From Gammaproteobacteria bacterium (GTDB lineage Bacteria; Pseudomonadota; Gammaproteobacteria; Burkholderiales; Burkholderiaceae_C): DNA of 59,623 bases. The DNA lies in contig JANYHL010000035.1 of the NCBI GenBank assembly GCA_025359085.1, forward strand, positions 1-59,623. The letters are read 5' to 3'. Shown in pieces: positions 17,038 through 25,924 of the stretch. How positions within the stretch are numbered: position 1 is the first letter of the stretch; each line of letters begins with the position of its first letter. A program made the position numbers and the translations under genes. The notes beneath the pieces were generated by a model. That model was not told where the DNA came from. It saw only the letters and a list, made by a program, of their open reading frames with translations, and searched no databases.

Positions 17038-18984
17038 ATGCAGACCACTTTTCCTCGACTTTTGTTGAATCACGCGGCCCAGCGCCCGCGTGAGCCCGCC
17101 ATGCGTGAAAAAGAGTACGGCATTTGGCAAGCCCTGTCCTGGGCGGATCTGGCGGTACTGGTGGAGCAACTTGCCTGCGGCCTGCAGCAAGCGGGGCTGC
17201 GCCGCAACGAGCACATGATTGTGATCGGTGCCAACCGCCCGCGTTTGTACGCCACCATGCTGGCGGTGCAGTCGTTGGGGGCCATTCCCATTCCGCTCTA
17301 TCAGGATGCCGCCGCGCCCGAGTGCGTGTTTCCCATCAACAACGCCGACGTGCGTTTCGCCTTTGCCGAAGACCAGGAGCAGGTCGATAAACTGCTTGAA
17401 ATCCGCGAGCAATGCCCGCAGCTCTCCCATATCTACTTTGATGAGCCACGCGGCCTGCGGAGCTACGATGAGCCGGGCCTGCTGGCGCTTGATGATTTGC
17501 TGGCCGCCGGCCAGGCCTTTGCCGCGCAGCAGCCGGAATTCTTCTCATCCGAAGTGAGCCAGATCAAGCCCGACGATGTGGCGGCCATGTTTTTCACCTC
17601 CGGCACCACCGGTAACCCCAAGGGTGTGGTGCATACGCACAACTCGCTGTTGAACCGGGCCAGGGCCGGGGCTGACTTTGACAAGCTGACCCATGCCGAA
17701 GAAGTGCTGGCCTACTTGCCACCGGCCTGGATTGGACAAAATATCTTCAGCTACGCGCAGTGGCTGGCCTGCGGTTATGTGGTGAATTGCCCGGAGTCGG
17801 CGGCCACCGTCACGATCGACCTGAAAGAAGTCGGACCCACTTATTATTTTGCGCCGCCGCGGGTGTTTGAAGGCCTGCTGACCAGTGTGATGATCCGCAT
17901 GGAAGATGCCGGCGCCATCAAGCGGCGCATGTTTCATTTCTTCATGCGAGTTGCCAAACGCGTTGGCCCGACGCTGATGGATGGCAAGTCGGTGCCGCTG
18001 ACCGACCGTGTGCTGTACGCCCTGGGCAATTTCATGGTTTATGGGCCACTGCGCAATAACCTGGGCATGAGCCGGGTGCGGGTGGCTTACACCGCGGGGG
18101 AGGCCATCGGCCCCGATTTGTTCAGTTTTTATCGCTCCATCGGCATCAATCTGAAACAGCTTTACGGCTCCACCGAGACGGCTGTGTTTGTGTGTTTGCA
18201 GCCGGACCATGAGGCCCGCGCCGACACGGTGGGTATTCCGATCGCAGGGGTCGAGATCAAGGTGGCCGACAACGGCGAAATTCTGGTCAAGTCACCCGGC
18301 CTGCTCAAGGAATATTTCAAAAACCCCGTCGCGACCGCCGAGGTTCTGACCGCCGATGGCTGGTACCACACCAGCGATGCGGGCTTTCTGGACGCGCAGG
18401 GCCACCTCAAGATCATCGACCGCGTCAAGGACGTGGGCCGTATCAAAGGCGGTGCCAATGACGGCGCCATGTTCGCGCCCAAGTATGTGGAGAACAAGCT
18501 CAAGTTTTTCCCGTACATCAAGGAAGTGGTGGCCTACGGTGACGGCCGTGAAAAGGTTTGCGTCATGATCAATATCGATGTTGACGCGGTCGGTAACTGG
18601 GCCGAACGACGCAACCTGCCGTATGCCGGTTATACCGATCTGGCGCAAAAACCCGAGGTCTATCAACTCATCAAGGAGTGTGTCGAGCAAGTGAATGCCG
18701 ACCTGAGCGTTGACACCCTGCTGGCCGGTTCGCAAGTGAGCCGCTTTCTGGTGCTGCACAAGGAGCTTGATGCCGATGACGGCGAGTTGACCCGGACCAA
18801 CAAGGTGCGCCGCGGTTTCATCGCTGATAAATACGACGTGCTGATCGATGCCTTGTACGGCGGCATGACCTCGCAGTTCATCGAAACCCAGGTCAAGTTC
18901 GAAGATGGCCGCAGCGGCAGCGTCAGCGCCACGCTGCGCATCGAAGATGCCAAGACCTTTGCGTCGGTCAAGGCGGCAGCCTGA
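17038..18984 (+). CDS. AMP-forming acyl-CoA synthetase (long-chain-type)
   Basis: A member of the ANL superfamily that activates a carboxylic acid with ATP and CoA. The start at 17038 gives MQTTFPRLLLNHAAQRP, usual for this subgroup; in-frame ATGs at 16999 and 16897 are less likely. Motifs: the AMP-binding loop MFFTSGTTGNPKGVVHTH (about residues 180-200), YGSTETAVF, and the hinge WYHTSDAGFLDAQGHLKIIDR followed by KDVGRIKGGANDGAMFAPKY. At 648 residues it resembles long-chain acyl-CoA synthetases, but in this context the substrate may be an aromatic or branched acid. It is the first gene of an operon with a complete branched-chain-type ABC importer. Confidence 0.9.
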   Translation: MQTTFPRLLLNHAAQRPREPAMREKEYGIWQALSWADLAVLVEQLACGLQQAGLRRNEHMIVIGANRPRLYATMLAVQSLGAIPIPLYQDAAAPECVFPINNADVRFAFAEDQEQVDKLLEIREQCPQLSHIYFDEPRGLRSYDEPGLLALDDLLAAGQAFAAQQPEFFSSEVSQIKPDDVAAMFFTSGTTGNPKGVVHTHNSLLNRARAGADFDKLTHAEEVLAYLPPAWIGQNIFSYAQWLACGYVVNCPESAATVTIDLKEVGPTYYFAPPRVFEGLLTSVMIRMEDAGAIKRRMFHFFMRVAKRVGPTLMDGKSVPLTDRVLYALGNFMVYGPLRNNLGMSRVRVAYTAGEAIGPDLFSFYRSIGINLKQLYGSTETAVFVCLQPDHEARADTVGIPIAGVEIKVADNGEILVKSPGLLKEYFKNPVATAEVLTADGWYHTSDAGFLDAQGHLKIIDRVKDVGRIKGGANDGAMFAPKYVENKLKFFPYIKEVVAYGDGREKVCVMINIDVDAVGNWAERRNLPYAGYTDLAQKPEVYQLIKECVEQVNADLSVDTLLAGSQVSRFLVLHKELDADDGELTRTNKVRRGFIADKYDVLIDALYGGMTSQFIETQVKFEDGRSGSVSATLRIEDAKTFASVKAAA

Positions 18985-19000
18985 TATTGAAGTAGATCCT

Positions 19001-19786
19001 ATGGCAACCAAAAAAATCGGCGACGTCATTCTTGATGTCAAAAATATCTCGCTCAGTTTCGGTGGCGTCAATGCACTGACTGACATCTCTTTCAATGTGC
19101 GCGAGCACGAGGTGCGCGCCATCATCGGCCCCAACGGCGCGGGCAAGAGCTCCATGCTCAACTGCATCAATGGCGTGTACACGCCGCAGCAAGGTTCCAT
19201 CACCTTCCGGGGCCAGTCTTTCAGCCACATGGACAGCCATGCGGTGGCGGTGATGGGCATCGGGCGCACCTTTCAGAATCTGGCGCTGTTCAAGGGCATG
19301 AGCGTCATAGACAACATCATGACCGGGCGCAACCTGCGCATCAAGAGCAATTTGTTGTTACAGGCGCTGCGCATCGGACCGGCCCAGCGTGAAGAAGAGC
19401 GGCACCGCGAGTTTGTTGAGCACATCATCGATTTCCTTGAAATCCAGGCCTATCGCAAGACCGCGGTTGGCCAGTTGCCCTATGGACTGCAGAAGCGCGT
19501 GGACCTGGGTCGTGCGCTGGCGATGGAACCCCAGGTGCTGCTGCTGGACGAACCGATGGCCGGCATGAACGTGGAAGAAAAACAGGACATGTGCCGCTTC
19601 GTGCTGGACGTGAACGAAGAATTTGGCACCACTGTGGTGTTGATCGAGCACGACATGGGCGTGGTGATGGATATTTCAGACCGCGTGGTGGTGCTCGATT
19701 ACGGCATGAAGATCGGTGACGGCACGCCCGATGAAGTCCGCAACAACCAAGAAGTGATCAGCGCTTACCTTGGCACGAGTCACTGA
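19001..19786 (+). CDS. ABC transporter ATPase, LivG-like
   Basis: A 261-residue ATP-binding subunit of a branched-chain amino acid type (HAAT) importer. It has Walker A GPNGAGKSS, the LivG-type signature LPYGLQKRVDLGRAL instead of LSGGQ, Walker B VLLLDEPMAGMN and the switch histidine in VVLIEHDMGVVM. The start at 19001 was chosen because the protein then opens with KKIGDVILDVKNISLSFGG; the longer frame runs back into the synthetase gene. It works with the partner ATPase at 23399 and the permeases at 19899 and 20852. Confidence 0.92.
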   Translation: MATKKIGDVILDVKNISLSFGGVNALTDISFNVREHEVRAIIGPNGAGKSSMLNCINGVYTPQQGSITFRGQSFSHMDSHAVAVMGIGRTFQNLALFKGMSVIDNIMTGRNLRIKSNLLLQALRIGPAQREEERHREFVEHIIDFLEIQAYRKTAVGQLPYGLQKRVDLGRALAMEPQVLLLDEPMAGMNVEEKQDMCRFVLDVNEEFGTTVVLIEHDMGVVMDISDRVVVLDYGMKIGDGTPDEVRNNQEVISAYLGTSH

Positions 19787-19815
19787 TGGGCACCCCAAAC
19801 AGTAACCAACAAACC

Positions 19816-19887
19816 CCGTTCGGGCTGCGCTTGTCGAAGCCATGGCGCAACGGATCAAAAGCCCTTCCACAGGCTCAAGGCGAACGG
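19816..19887. repeat. CCGTTCG...TGTCGAA inverted repeat (REP-like), copy 1
   Basis: Arms at 19816-19839 and 19864-19887 both read CCGTTCG...GAAG from the outside in and can pair imperfectly. It lies between the ATPase gene and the permease gene of the importer operon. A second copy with the same arms is at 42660-42712. Confidence 0.7.
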
Positions 19888-19898
19888 AGTTAACGACC

Positions 19899-20828
19899 AT
19901 GGTATTTTTTCTTGAAACCCTGCTCGGCGGCCTGATGGCCGGCATGCTGTATTCGCTGGTGGCGCTGGGCTTTGTCTTGATCTACAAGGCCTCGGGTGTC
20001 TTCAATTTTTCGCAAGGCGCCATGGTGCTGTTTGCCGCGCTGGCGATGGCGCGCTTTTCTGAGTGGATACCGGCGTGGACCGGTATCAGCAATCCGGTGG
20101 TGGCCAACGTTGCTGCTTTCTTGCTGGCGGGCGTGGTGATGTTTGTCGTCGCCTGGCTGATTGAGCGGCTGGTGCTGCGCCATCTGGTGAACCAGGAGGG
20201 CACCACCTTGCTGATGGCCACCTTAGGCATTGGCTATTTCCTGGATGGCATCGGACAAACTATTTTTGGCAGCAACATCTACAAGATTGACATCGGTATG
20301 CCCAAAGACCCATTGCTGGCCTTTGAAAGTGTCTTGGAGGGGGGCATCCTGATCAACAAGGAAGACCTTTATGCCGCCTTGATTGCCGCCGTGCTGGTTG
20401 CCGCGCTGAGCTTGTTCTTCCAGAAAACGAGCACGGGGCGGGCACTGCGAGCCGTGGCCGACGATCATCAGGCGGCGCAAAGCATTGGCATTCCGCTCAA
20501 CCGCATCTGGTTCATTGTCTGGTGTGTCGCCGGCGTGGTGGCCTTGGTGGCGGGCATGATCTGGGGCAGCAAACTGGGCGTGCAGTTTTCGCTCACGACG
20601 GTGGCGCTGCGCGCCTTGCCGGTGGTGATTCTGGGCGGCTTGACCTCGGTGCCGGGCGCCATCATTGGCGGTCTCATCATCGGTGTCGGTGAAAAGCTGT
20701 CCGAAGTATTTTTGGGTCCCTATGTGGGCGGCGGTATCGAAATCTGGTTTGCCTACGTGCTGGCCCTGGTGTTTCTGCTGTTCCGCCCGCAAGGGCTGTT
20801 TGGCGAGAAGATCATTGACCGCGTGTAA
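19899..20828 (+). CDS. ABC transporter permease, LivH-like
   Basis: A 309-residue inner-membrane permease with about eight hydrophobic segments. The start at 19899 begins MVFFLETLLGGLMAGMLYSL, the usual LivH opening, followed by VALGFVLIYKASGVFNFSQGAMVLFAALA. The cytoplasmic loop STGRALRAVADDHQAAQSIGIPLNRI carries the EAA-like contact to the ATPase. The C-terminal part VVILGGLTSVPGAIIGGLIIG is family-typical. The upstream 112-base gap within the operon holds a REP-like repeat. Confidence 0.92.
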   Translation: MVFFLETLLGGLMAGMLYSLVALGFVLIYKASGVFNFSQGAMVLFAALAMARFSEWIPAWTGISNPVVANVAAFLLAGVVMFVVAWLIERLVLRHLVNQEGTTLLMATLGIGYFLDGIGQTIFGSNIYKIDIGMPKDPLLAFESVLEGGILINKEDLYAALIAAVLVAALSLFFQKTSTGRALRAVADDHQAAQSIGIPLNRIWFIVWCVAGVVALVAGMIWGSKLGVQFSLTTVALRALPVVILGGLTSVPGAIIGGLIIGVGEKLSEVFLGPYVGGGIEIWFAYVLALVFLLFRPQGLFGEKIIDRV

Positions 20829-20851
20829 CGGCGCACAAGAAAAGAAGCATT

Positions 20852-21928
20852 ATGTTTTACAGAGAAAACGGTCAGTTCAAAACAACTTATCGCGCCGACA
20901 GCCAACTATTTCCCATTGCACAGGATCGCTGGGCAATTTTGTTGCTCATCGCAGCGGCGTTCATCGCTGTGCCGATGCTGAGCAGTGACTACATGTTTCG
21001 GGCGATCTTGATCCCTTTCTTGATCATGTCACTGGCCGCCTTGGGGGTGAACATCCTGGTCGGCTACTGCGGGCAAATTTCATTGGGCTCGGGCGCCTTC
21101 ATGGCCGTGGGTGCTTACGCGGCCTTCAATTTCTTTGTGCGGGTGCCCGGCATGCCGCTGCTGCTGACGCTGATCCTGGGAGGTCTGTGCGCCAGCGCTT
21201 TCGGCATCTTGTTCGGCCTGCCCAGTCTGCGCGTGAAGGGACTCTATCTGGCGGTGGCGACCCTGGCTGCGCAGTTCTTCAGTGACTGGATGTTCCTGCG
21301 CATCAAATGGTTTACCAATGACGCGCCGTCCGGCTCGGTATCGGTGTCGGGCTTGCAGGTATTGGGTCTGCCCATTGAGAGCCCCACGTCCAGGTACTTG
21401 CTGTGCCTGTCGATTTTGGTGGTGCTGGCACTGTTGGCCAAGAACCTGGTGCGCAGTGCTATTGGCCGGGAGTGGATGGCGATTCGCGATATGGATGTGG
21501 CCGCCGCGGTGATTGGCATCCGACCCATGTATGCCAAGCTCAGCGCCTTTGCGGTCAGCTCATTCATCATTGGCGTGGCCGGGGCGCTGTGGGGCTTTGT
21601 CTATCTGAGTGCCTGGGAGCCGGCCGCATTCTCGGTGGATCTGTCATTCAAGTTGCTGTTCATGGTCATCATCGGGGGCATGGGCTCCATCATGGGCAGT
21701 TTTTTTGGCGCGGCTTTCATCGTGATCTTGCCGATCTTCCTGAACCAATTCTTGCCGTTTCTGGGTGGTGCAGTTGGTGTTCCGATTTCAACTGTTGTGA
21801 CCTCGCATGCGGAGCTGATCGTCTTTGGCGCCTTGATTGTGTGGTTCCTGATCGTTGAGCCTCATGGCTTGGCCAAGTTGTGGTCCATCGGCAAGCAAAA
21901 ACTGCGCTTATGGCCCTTTCCCCACTAA
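20852..21928 (+). CDS. ABC transporter permease, LivM-like
   Basis: A 358-residue inner-membrane permease, partner of the LivH-like protein. It has about nine hydrophobic segments, the GYCGQISLGSGAFMAVGAYA motif of LivM, GLPSLRVKGLYLAVATLAAQ, and the cytoplasmic loop SAIGREWMAIRDMDVAAAVIG that contacts the ATPases. A hydrophilic N-terminus (MFYRENGQFKTTYRADSQLF) of about 25 residues precedes the first membrane segment, common in this subgroup. It starts 23 bases after the LivH-like gene. Confidence 0.92.
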   Translation: MFYRENGQFKTTYRADSQLFPIAQDRWAILLLIAAAFIAVPMLSSDYMFRAILIPFLIMSLAALGVNILVGYCGQISLGSGAFMAVGAYAAFNFFVRVPGMPLLLTLILGGLCASAFGILFGLPSLRVKGLYLAVATLAAQFFSDWMFLRIKWFTNDAPSGSVSVSGLQVLGLPIESPTSRYLLCLSILVVLALLAKNLVRSAIGREWMAIRDMDVAAAVIGIRPMYAKLSAFAVSSFIIGVAGALWGFVYLSAWEPAAFSVDLSFKLLFMVIIGGMGSIMGSFFGAAFIVILPIFLNQFLPFLGGAVGVPISTVVTSHAELIVFGALIVWFLIVEPHGLAKLWSIGKQKLRLWPFPH

Positions 21929-22000
21929 GTTGCTTATTTTTCAATTCGTTTTTTTTCTTTAACCACAGGCATACGAGTGCCAATAAATGAGGAGACTTCC

Positions 22001-23314
22001 ATGAAAATTCGTAATGTTGTTCTGGCAGGCATGTTGGCTGCACTCGGGGCGGGCGCCTACGCGCAGGCCAAGGAGCAGTTCTTTCCACTGCTGTCCTACC
22101 GAACCGGAGCCTATGCGCCCAACGGCACGCCCTGGGCCAACGGCAAGCAGGACTACCTCAAAATGGTCAATGCGCGAGACGGCGGCATCAACGGTGTCAA
22201 GCTGACCTATGAAGAGTGCGAGACCGGCTACGCGACCGACCGTGGCGTCGAATGTTACGAGCGCCTGAAGAGCCGGCCCGGCGTGGCGCTGTTTGATCCG
22301 CAGAGCACCGGCATTACGTTTGCCCTGACCGAAAAGGCGCCGGTGGACAAGATTCCCTTGGTGACCTTGGGCTACGGCCTGTCGGTGTCGCAAGATGGCA
22401 TGGCGTTCAAGTGGAACTTCCCATTGCAGGGGAGCTACTGGACGGGTGCCGACATCCTGGTCCAGCACATTGGCAAGAGCCTGGGTGGCCTCGACAAGCT
22501 CAAGGGCAAGAAAATCACGTTGGTGTACCACGACAGTCCCTTTGGCAAGGAGCCAATTCCCCTGCTGCAAGAGCGCGCGAAGATGCACGGCTTTGACCTG
22601 CAGTTGCTGCCCGTCACCGCGCCGGGCGTGGATCAAAAGGCCGCCTGGCTTCAGGTTCGTCAGAGCAAGCCTGACTATGTGCTGCTGTGGGGCTGGGGTG
22701 TGATGAACTCCACTGCGCTGAAAGAAGCCCAAGCCACCGGCTTTCCGCGTGACAAGATGTATGGCGTGTGGTGGGCTGGTGCCGAGCCGGATGTGAAGGA
22801 CGTGGGCGAAGGTGCCAAGGGTTACCACGCGCTGGCGCTCAACACCTCGGGCCAGCAGCCCAAAGTGATTCAGGATATCCTGAAATACGTGCATGCCAAG
22901 GGACAGGGCACGGGGCCTAAAGATGAAGTCGGCTCGGTGCTCTACACCCGCGGCGTCATCATTCAGATGCTGTCACAAGAGGCTGTGCGCCGCGCGCAGG
23001 AGCGCTTTGGCAAGGGCAAGGTCATGACCGGCGAACAGGTGCGCTGGGGCCTGGAAAATCTGGCCTTGGACCAGAAGAAGCTGGATGCCTTGGGCTTTAC
23101 CGGCGTGATGCGACCGCTCAGCACTTCGTGCGCTGACCATATGGGTTCCAGCGCCGCCCGTATCGAGACCTGGGACGGCAAGAAATGGGACATCAGTTCG
23201 GACTTCATCGAGGCGGATGAGCAGATTCTCAAACCCATGATCAAGGCGGGCGCTGAAAAATACCTTGCCGACAAGAAGATGACCCGGCGCGCTACCGCCG
23301 ACTGCCAGTCCTGA
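22001..23314 (+). CDS. ABC transporter substrate-binding protein, LivK-like
   Basis: A 437-residue periplasmic binding protein. The start at 22001 has GAGGAG at 21989-21994 and opens a Sec signal (MKIRNVVLAGMLAALGAGAYAQ). The mature protein is the Peripla_BP_6 type: YRTGAYAPNGTPWANGKQDYL, the DPQSTGITFALTEKAPVDKIPLV region, KKITLVYHDSPFGKEPIPLLQ and KPDYVLLWGWGVMN. It resembles the binding proteins that accompany acyl-CoA synthetases in Betaproteobacteria more than classical leucine-binding proteins, so the ligand may be a hydrophobic or aromatic acid; that is inference. A strong hairpin follows the gene. Confidence 0.9.
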   Translation: MKIRNVVLAGMLAALGAGAYAQAKEQFFPLLSYRTGAYAPNGTPWANGKQDYLKMVNARDGGINGVKLTYEECETGYATDRGVECYERLKSRPGVALFDPQSTGITFALTEKAPVDKIPLVTLGYGLSVSQDGMAFKWNFPLQGSYWTGADILVQHIGKSLGGLDKLKGKKITLVYHDSPFGKEPIPLLQERAKMHGFDLQLLPVTAPGVDQKAAWLQVRQSKPDYVLLWGWGVMNSTALKEAQATGFPRDKMYGVWWAGAEPDVKDVGEGAKGYHALALNTSGQQPKVIQDILKYVHAKGQGTGPKDEVGSVLYTRGVIIQMLSQEAVRRAQERFGKGKVMTGEQVRWGLENLALDQKKLDALGFTGVMRPLSTSCADHMGSSAARIETWDGKKWDISSDFIEADEQILKPMIKAGAEKYLADKKMTRRATADCQS

Positions 23315-23324
23315 TCGTCCCGTC

Positions 23325-23345
23325 ATCCCGGGCTTGACCCGGGAT
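23325..23345. other. Strong hairpin between the binding-protein and ATPase genes
   Basis: ATCCCGGG-CTTGA-CCCGGGAT is an 8-bp perfect stem with a five-base loop and no U tract. It is followed by a second, weaker hairpin (CGACA...TGTCG, about 23353-23378). It could stabilise the binding-protein mRNA or reduce read-through, and it also resembles a widespread repetitive motif. Confidence 0.6.
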
Positions 23346-23398
23346 GTCCAGCCGACAGCCTTGCGCGCAGGGTTGTCGATTGGTGAAGGAAAAAATCT

Positions 23399-24208
23399 AT
23401 GAATCCTGAAAAAATAGTTCTTAACGTCAATGGCATCGAGGTCATTTACAACCACGTCATCCTGGTGCTCAAGGGCGTCTCGCTGAACGTGCCAGAGGGC
23501 AAAATTGTGGCCATTCTGGGTGGCAACGGCGCGGGCAAGACCACGACCTTGCGCGCCATCTCCAACCTGCTGCGCGGCGAGCGTGGCGAAGTGACCAAGG
23601 GGTCGATTGAGCTGCGTGGCGAGCGCATTGAGAACCTCTCGCCCGCTGACCTGGTGCAGCGCGGCGTCGTGCAGGTGATGGAAGGACGCCATTGTTTTGC
23701 CCACCTCACGATCGAAGAAAATCTGCTCACCGGCGGCTACACCCGCAAGGACAAGGCTGAACTGGCCCGCAATCTGGACAAGGTTTACAGCTACTTCCCC
23801 CGCCTGAAGACGCGGCGCACCAGCCAGGCCGCCTATACCTCCGGCGGCGAACAGCAAATGTGCGCCATTGGCCGCGCCCTGATGGCCAACCCCAGCATGG
23901 TGCTGCTCGACGAACCCTCAATGGGGCTGGCGCCGCAGATCGTGGAAGAAGTGTTTGAAATTGTCAAAGATCTGAATCAAAAAGAAAAAGTTACTTTTCT
24001 GCTCGCCGAGCAAAACACCAACATGGCCCTCAAATACGCCGACTACGGGTACATCATGGAGTCTGGCCGGGTCGTCATGGACGGCGTCGCCAGCGACCTG
24101 GCCAACAACGAAGACGTCAAGGAGTTCTACCTGGGCGTGGGCGGTGGCGAACGCAAGAGCTTCAAGGATGTGAAGAGCTACAAGCGGCGCAAGCGCTGGT
24201 TGGCTTGA
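23399..24208 (+). CDS. ABC transporter ATPase, LivF-like
   Basis: A 269-residue second ATPase of the importer. Walker A is GGNGAGKTT, the signature is YTSGGEQQMCAIGRAL, Walker B is MVLLDEPSMGLAP and the switch region is LLAEQNTNMAL. An extra C-terminal tail (KSFKDVKSYKRRKRWLA) extends beyond classical LivF and is common in the subgroup linked with CoA ligases. The gene precedes the PaaK-like ligase by 57 bases. Confidence 0.92.
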   Translation: MNPEKIVLNVNGIEVIYNHVILVLKGVSLNVPEGKIVAILGGNGAGKTTTLRAISNLLRGERGEVTKGSIELRGERIENLSPADLVQRGVVQVMEGRHCFAHLTIEENLLTGGYTRKDKAELARNLDKVYSYFPRLKTRRTSQAAYTSGGEQQMCAIGRALMANPSMVLLDEPSMGLAPQIVEEVFEIVKDLNQKEKVTFLLAEQNTNMALKYADYGYIMESGRVVMDGVASDLANNEDVKEFYLGVGGGERKSFKDVKSYKRRKRWLA

Positions 24209-24265
24209 CAACGATGATTGCCCTGCGTCGGCCCAGTCGCGGTCGGTGCGTTCACAGGAAAAACC

Positions 24266-25522
24266 ATGACTGAATATTACGATGCATTGGAAACGCGCGA
24301 CGCCGCGGCGCGTGAAACAGCCCTGATGACGGCATTGCCGATTCAGCTGGCCCATGCCAGAGAATCGTCGGCGGCCTTTCAGCAGATTTTGCAGGACGTC
24401 AACCCGGCGACGGTGACCAGTCGGCAGGCCTTGGCGGCGCTGCCCGTCACGCGCAAGCATGAATTGCTGGAACGCCAGCAGGCCAGCCGGACCCGGGGCG
24501 GCGATGTGTTTGGTGGTTTCAGTGCTCTGGGTTTTGGCGCTGGCATGCCGCGCATTTTTGCCAGTCCGGGCCCGATTTATGAGCCTGAAGGCGGGGCACG
24601 AGACTATTGGCGCATGGCGCGCGCCATGTTTGCGGCGGGTTTTCGTGCGCGTGAACTGATTCACAACAGCTTCAGCTACCACTTTGTGCCTGCTGGCTCC
24701 ATGATGGAGTCGGGTGCGCACGCGCTCGGCTGCACGGTTTTTCCGGGCGGTACGGGTCAAACAGAGCAGCAAGTGCAAGCCATGCGCGAGCTGCAGCCGG
24801 CGGGCTACATCGGAACACCGAGCTTTCTGAAGATCATTGTCGACAAGGCGCTGGAGATGGGCGTGGCGCTGCCAAGCGTGAAGAAAGCCATGTTTGGCGG
24901 GGAGGCCTTTCCGCCGTCCCTGCGGGACTGGTTTGCCGAGCGCGGCATTGTCGGTTACCAGTGCTATGCAACCGCTGATCTGGGCTCGATTGCCTATGAG
25001 ACTGCGGCCAGAGAAGGCCTGGTGCTTGATGAAAATGTGATCGTCGAAATCGTGCGGCCCGGCACCGGTGACCCGGTGGCGGACGGTGAAGTGGGCGAAG
25101 TGGTGGTCACGACACTGAACCCGGACTATCCGCTGATTCGCTTCGGCACCGGGGACTTGTCGGCGGTGCTGAGTGGCCCCTGCCCGAGCGGGCGCACCAA
25201 CACGCGCATCAAGGGTTGGCTGGGGCGGGCTGACCAGACGACCAAAATCCGCGGCATGTTTGTGCACCCGGGCCAGGTCGCCGACATCATCAAACGTTTT
25301 CCTGAAGTTGCGCGCGCCCGTCTGGTGGTGACTGGCGAAATGGCCAACGATGCCATGACGCTCAAGGTAGAAACGGCGTGCAGTGGGCCCGATGCGCTGG
25401 CGGCCAAGATTGGCGAGGCGATTCGCGATGTCACCAAGCTGCGCGGCACGGTCGAGATTTTGCTGCCGGGCAGCCTGCCCAACGATGGCAAGGTGATTGA
25501 GGACGCCCGCAGCTACCGCTAA
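24266..25522 (+). CDS. Phenylacetate-CoA-ligase-like protein (PaaK family)
   Basis: A 418-residue ANL-superfamily ligase of the PaaK type, predicted to adenylate an aromatic or other acid and attach CoA. The start at 24266 follows AGGAA; the longer frame lacks a ribosome site. Visible parts: LPVTRKHELLERQQA, FASPGPIYEPEG, HNSFSYHFVPAGSMMESGAHALGC, the acceptor-site motif GYQCYATADLGSIAYE, VVVTTLNPDYPLIRFGTGDLS, and the C-terminal lysine region GSLPNDGKVIEDAR. A second acid-CoA ligase in the same operon as an importer suggests a pathway handling an acid on entry. Which acid is not determined by sequence. Confidence 0.85.
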   Translation: MTEYYDALETRDAAARETALMTALPIQLAHARESSAAFQQILQDVNPATVTSRQALAALPVTRKHELLERQQASRTRGGDVFGGFSALGFGAGMPRIFASPGPIYEPEGGARDYWRMARAMFAAGFRARELIHNSFSYHFVPAGSMMESGAHALGCTVFPGGTGQTEQQVQAMRELQPAGYIGTPSFLKIIVDKALEMGVALPSVKKAMFGGEAFPPSLRDWFAERGIVGYQCYATADLGSIAYETAAREGLVLDENVIVEIVRPGTGDPVADGEVGEVVVTTLNPDYPLIRFGTGDLSAVLSGPCPSGRTNTRIKGWLGRADQTTKIRGMFVHPGQVADIIKRFPEVARARLVVTGEMANDAMTLKVETACSGPDALAAKIGEAIRDVTKLRGTVEILLPGSLPNDGKVIEDARSYR

Positions 25523-25552
25523 GCCATGCTCAGCCGGCGCCGCTGGCGCTGG

Positions 25553-25897
25553 TTAAACGCCCCAGACCACATCGCTGCCGTCTTCCAGGCAGCGTTTCAG
25601 CATCTCAATAAAGGGTTGCGCGCGCTGGTGCAGCGAGACCGACTCAAAGTGGGGCGCCGGTTCGTGGCGGGCCAGTGCCAGCGCCAGCGCCGCTTTCTGA
25701 TCCGCTTCTTCCCGGGCAATGGCCGCCTCCAGTGCGGCAATGGCGGCCGGCATCTGCTCTGGCAGGATGATCCCTTTCTCACCTGTGGTGGTAATGTCGT
25801 CCGGCACGTCTTTGCCGATGATCTGCAGCACGCGCCGTCCGTTGGGCTGCAGCATGATGACGTCACCGGTGTTTTTGGATTTGAATTTGTAGAGCAT
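25553..25897 (-). CDS. DUF1840 family protein
   Basis: A 114-residue conserved hypothetical protein found mainly in Betaproteobacteria. From the start at 25897: MLYKFKSKNTGDVIMLQP, then GKDVPDDITTTGEKGIILPEQMPAAI and a helical C-terminus (ALEAAIAREEADQKAA, QRAQPFIEMLKRC). The conserved VIMLQPNGRRVLQIIGK is characteristic. Function unknown. A longer frame upstream would run through the opposite gene and is not credible. Its start is only 27 bases from that of the divergent aminopeptidase gene. Confidence 0.85.
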   Translation of the reverse strand: MLYKFKSKNTGDVIMLQPNGRRVLQIIGKDVPDDITTTGEKGIILPEQMPAAIAALEAAIAREEADQKAALALALARHEPAPHFESVSLHQRAQPFIEMLKRCLEDGSDVVWGV

Positions 25898-25924
25898 GGT
25901 GCTATATCGTAAACTGTTTTTCTG

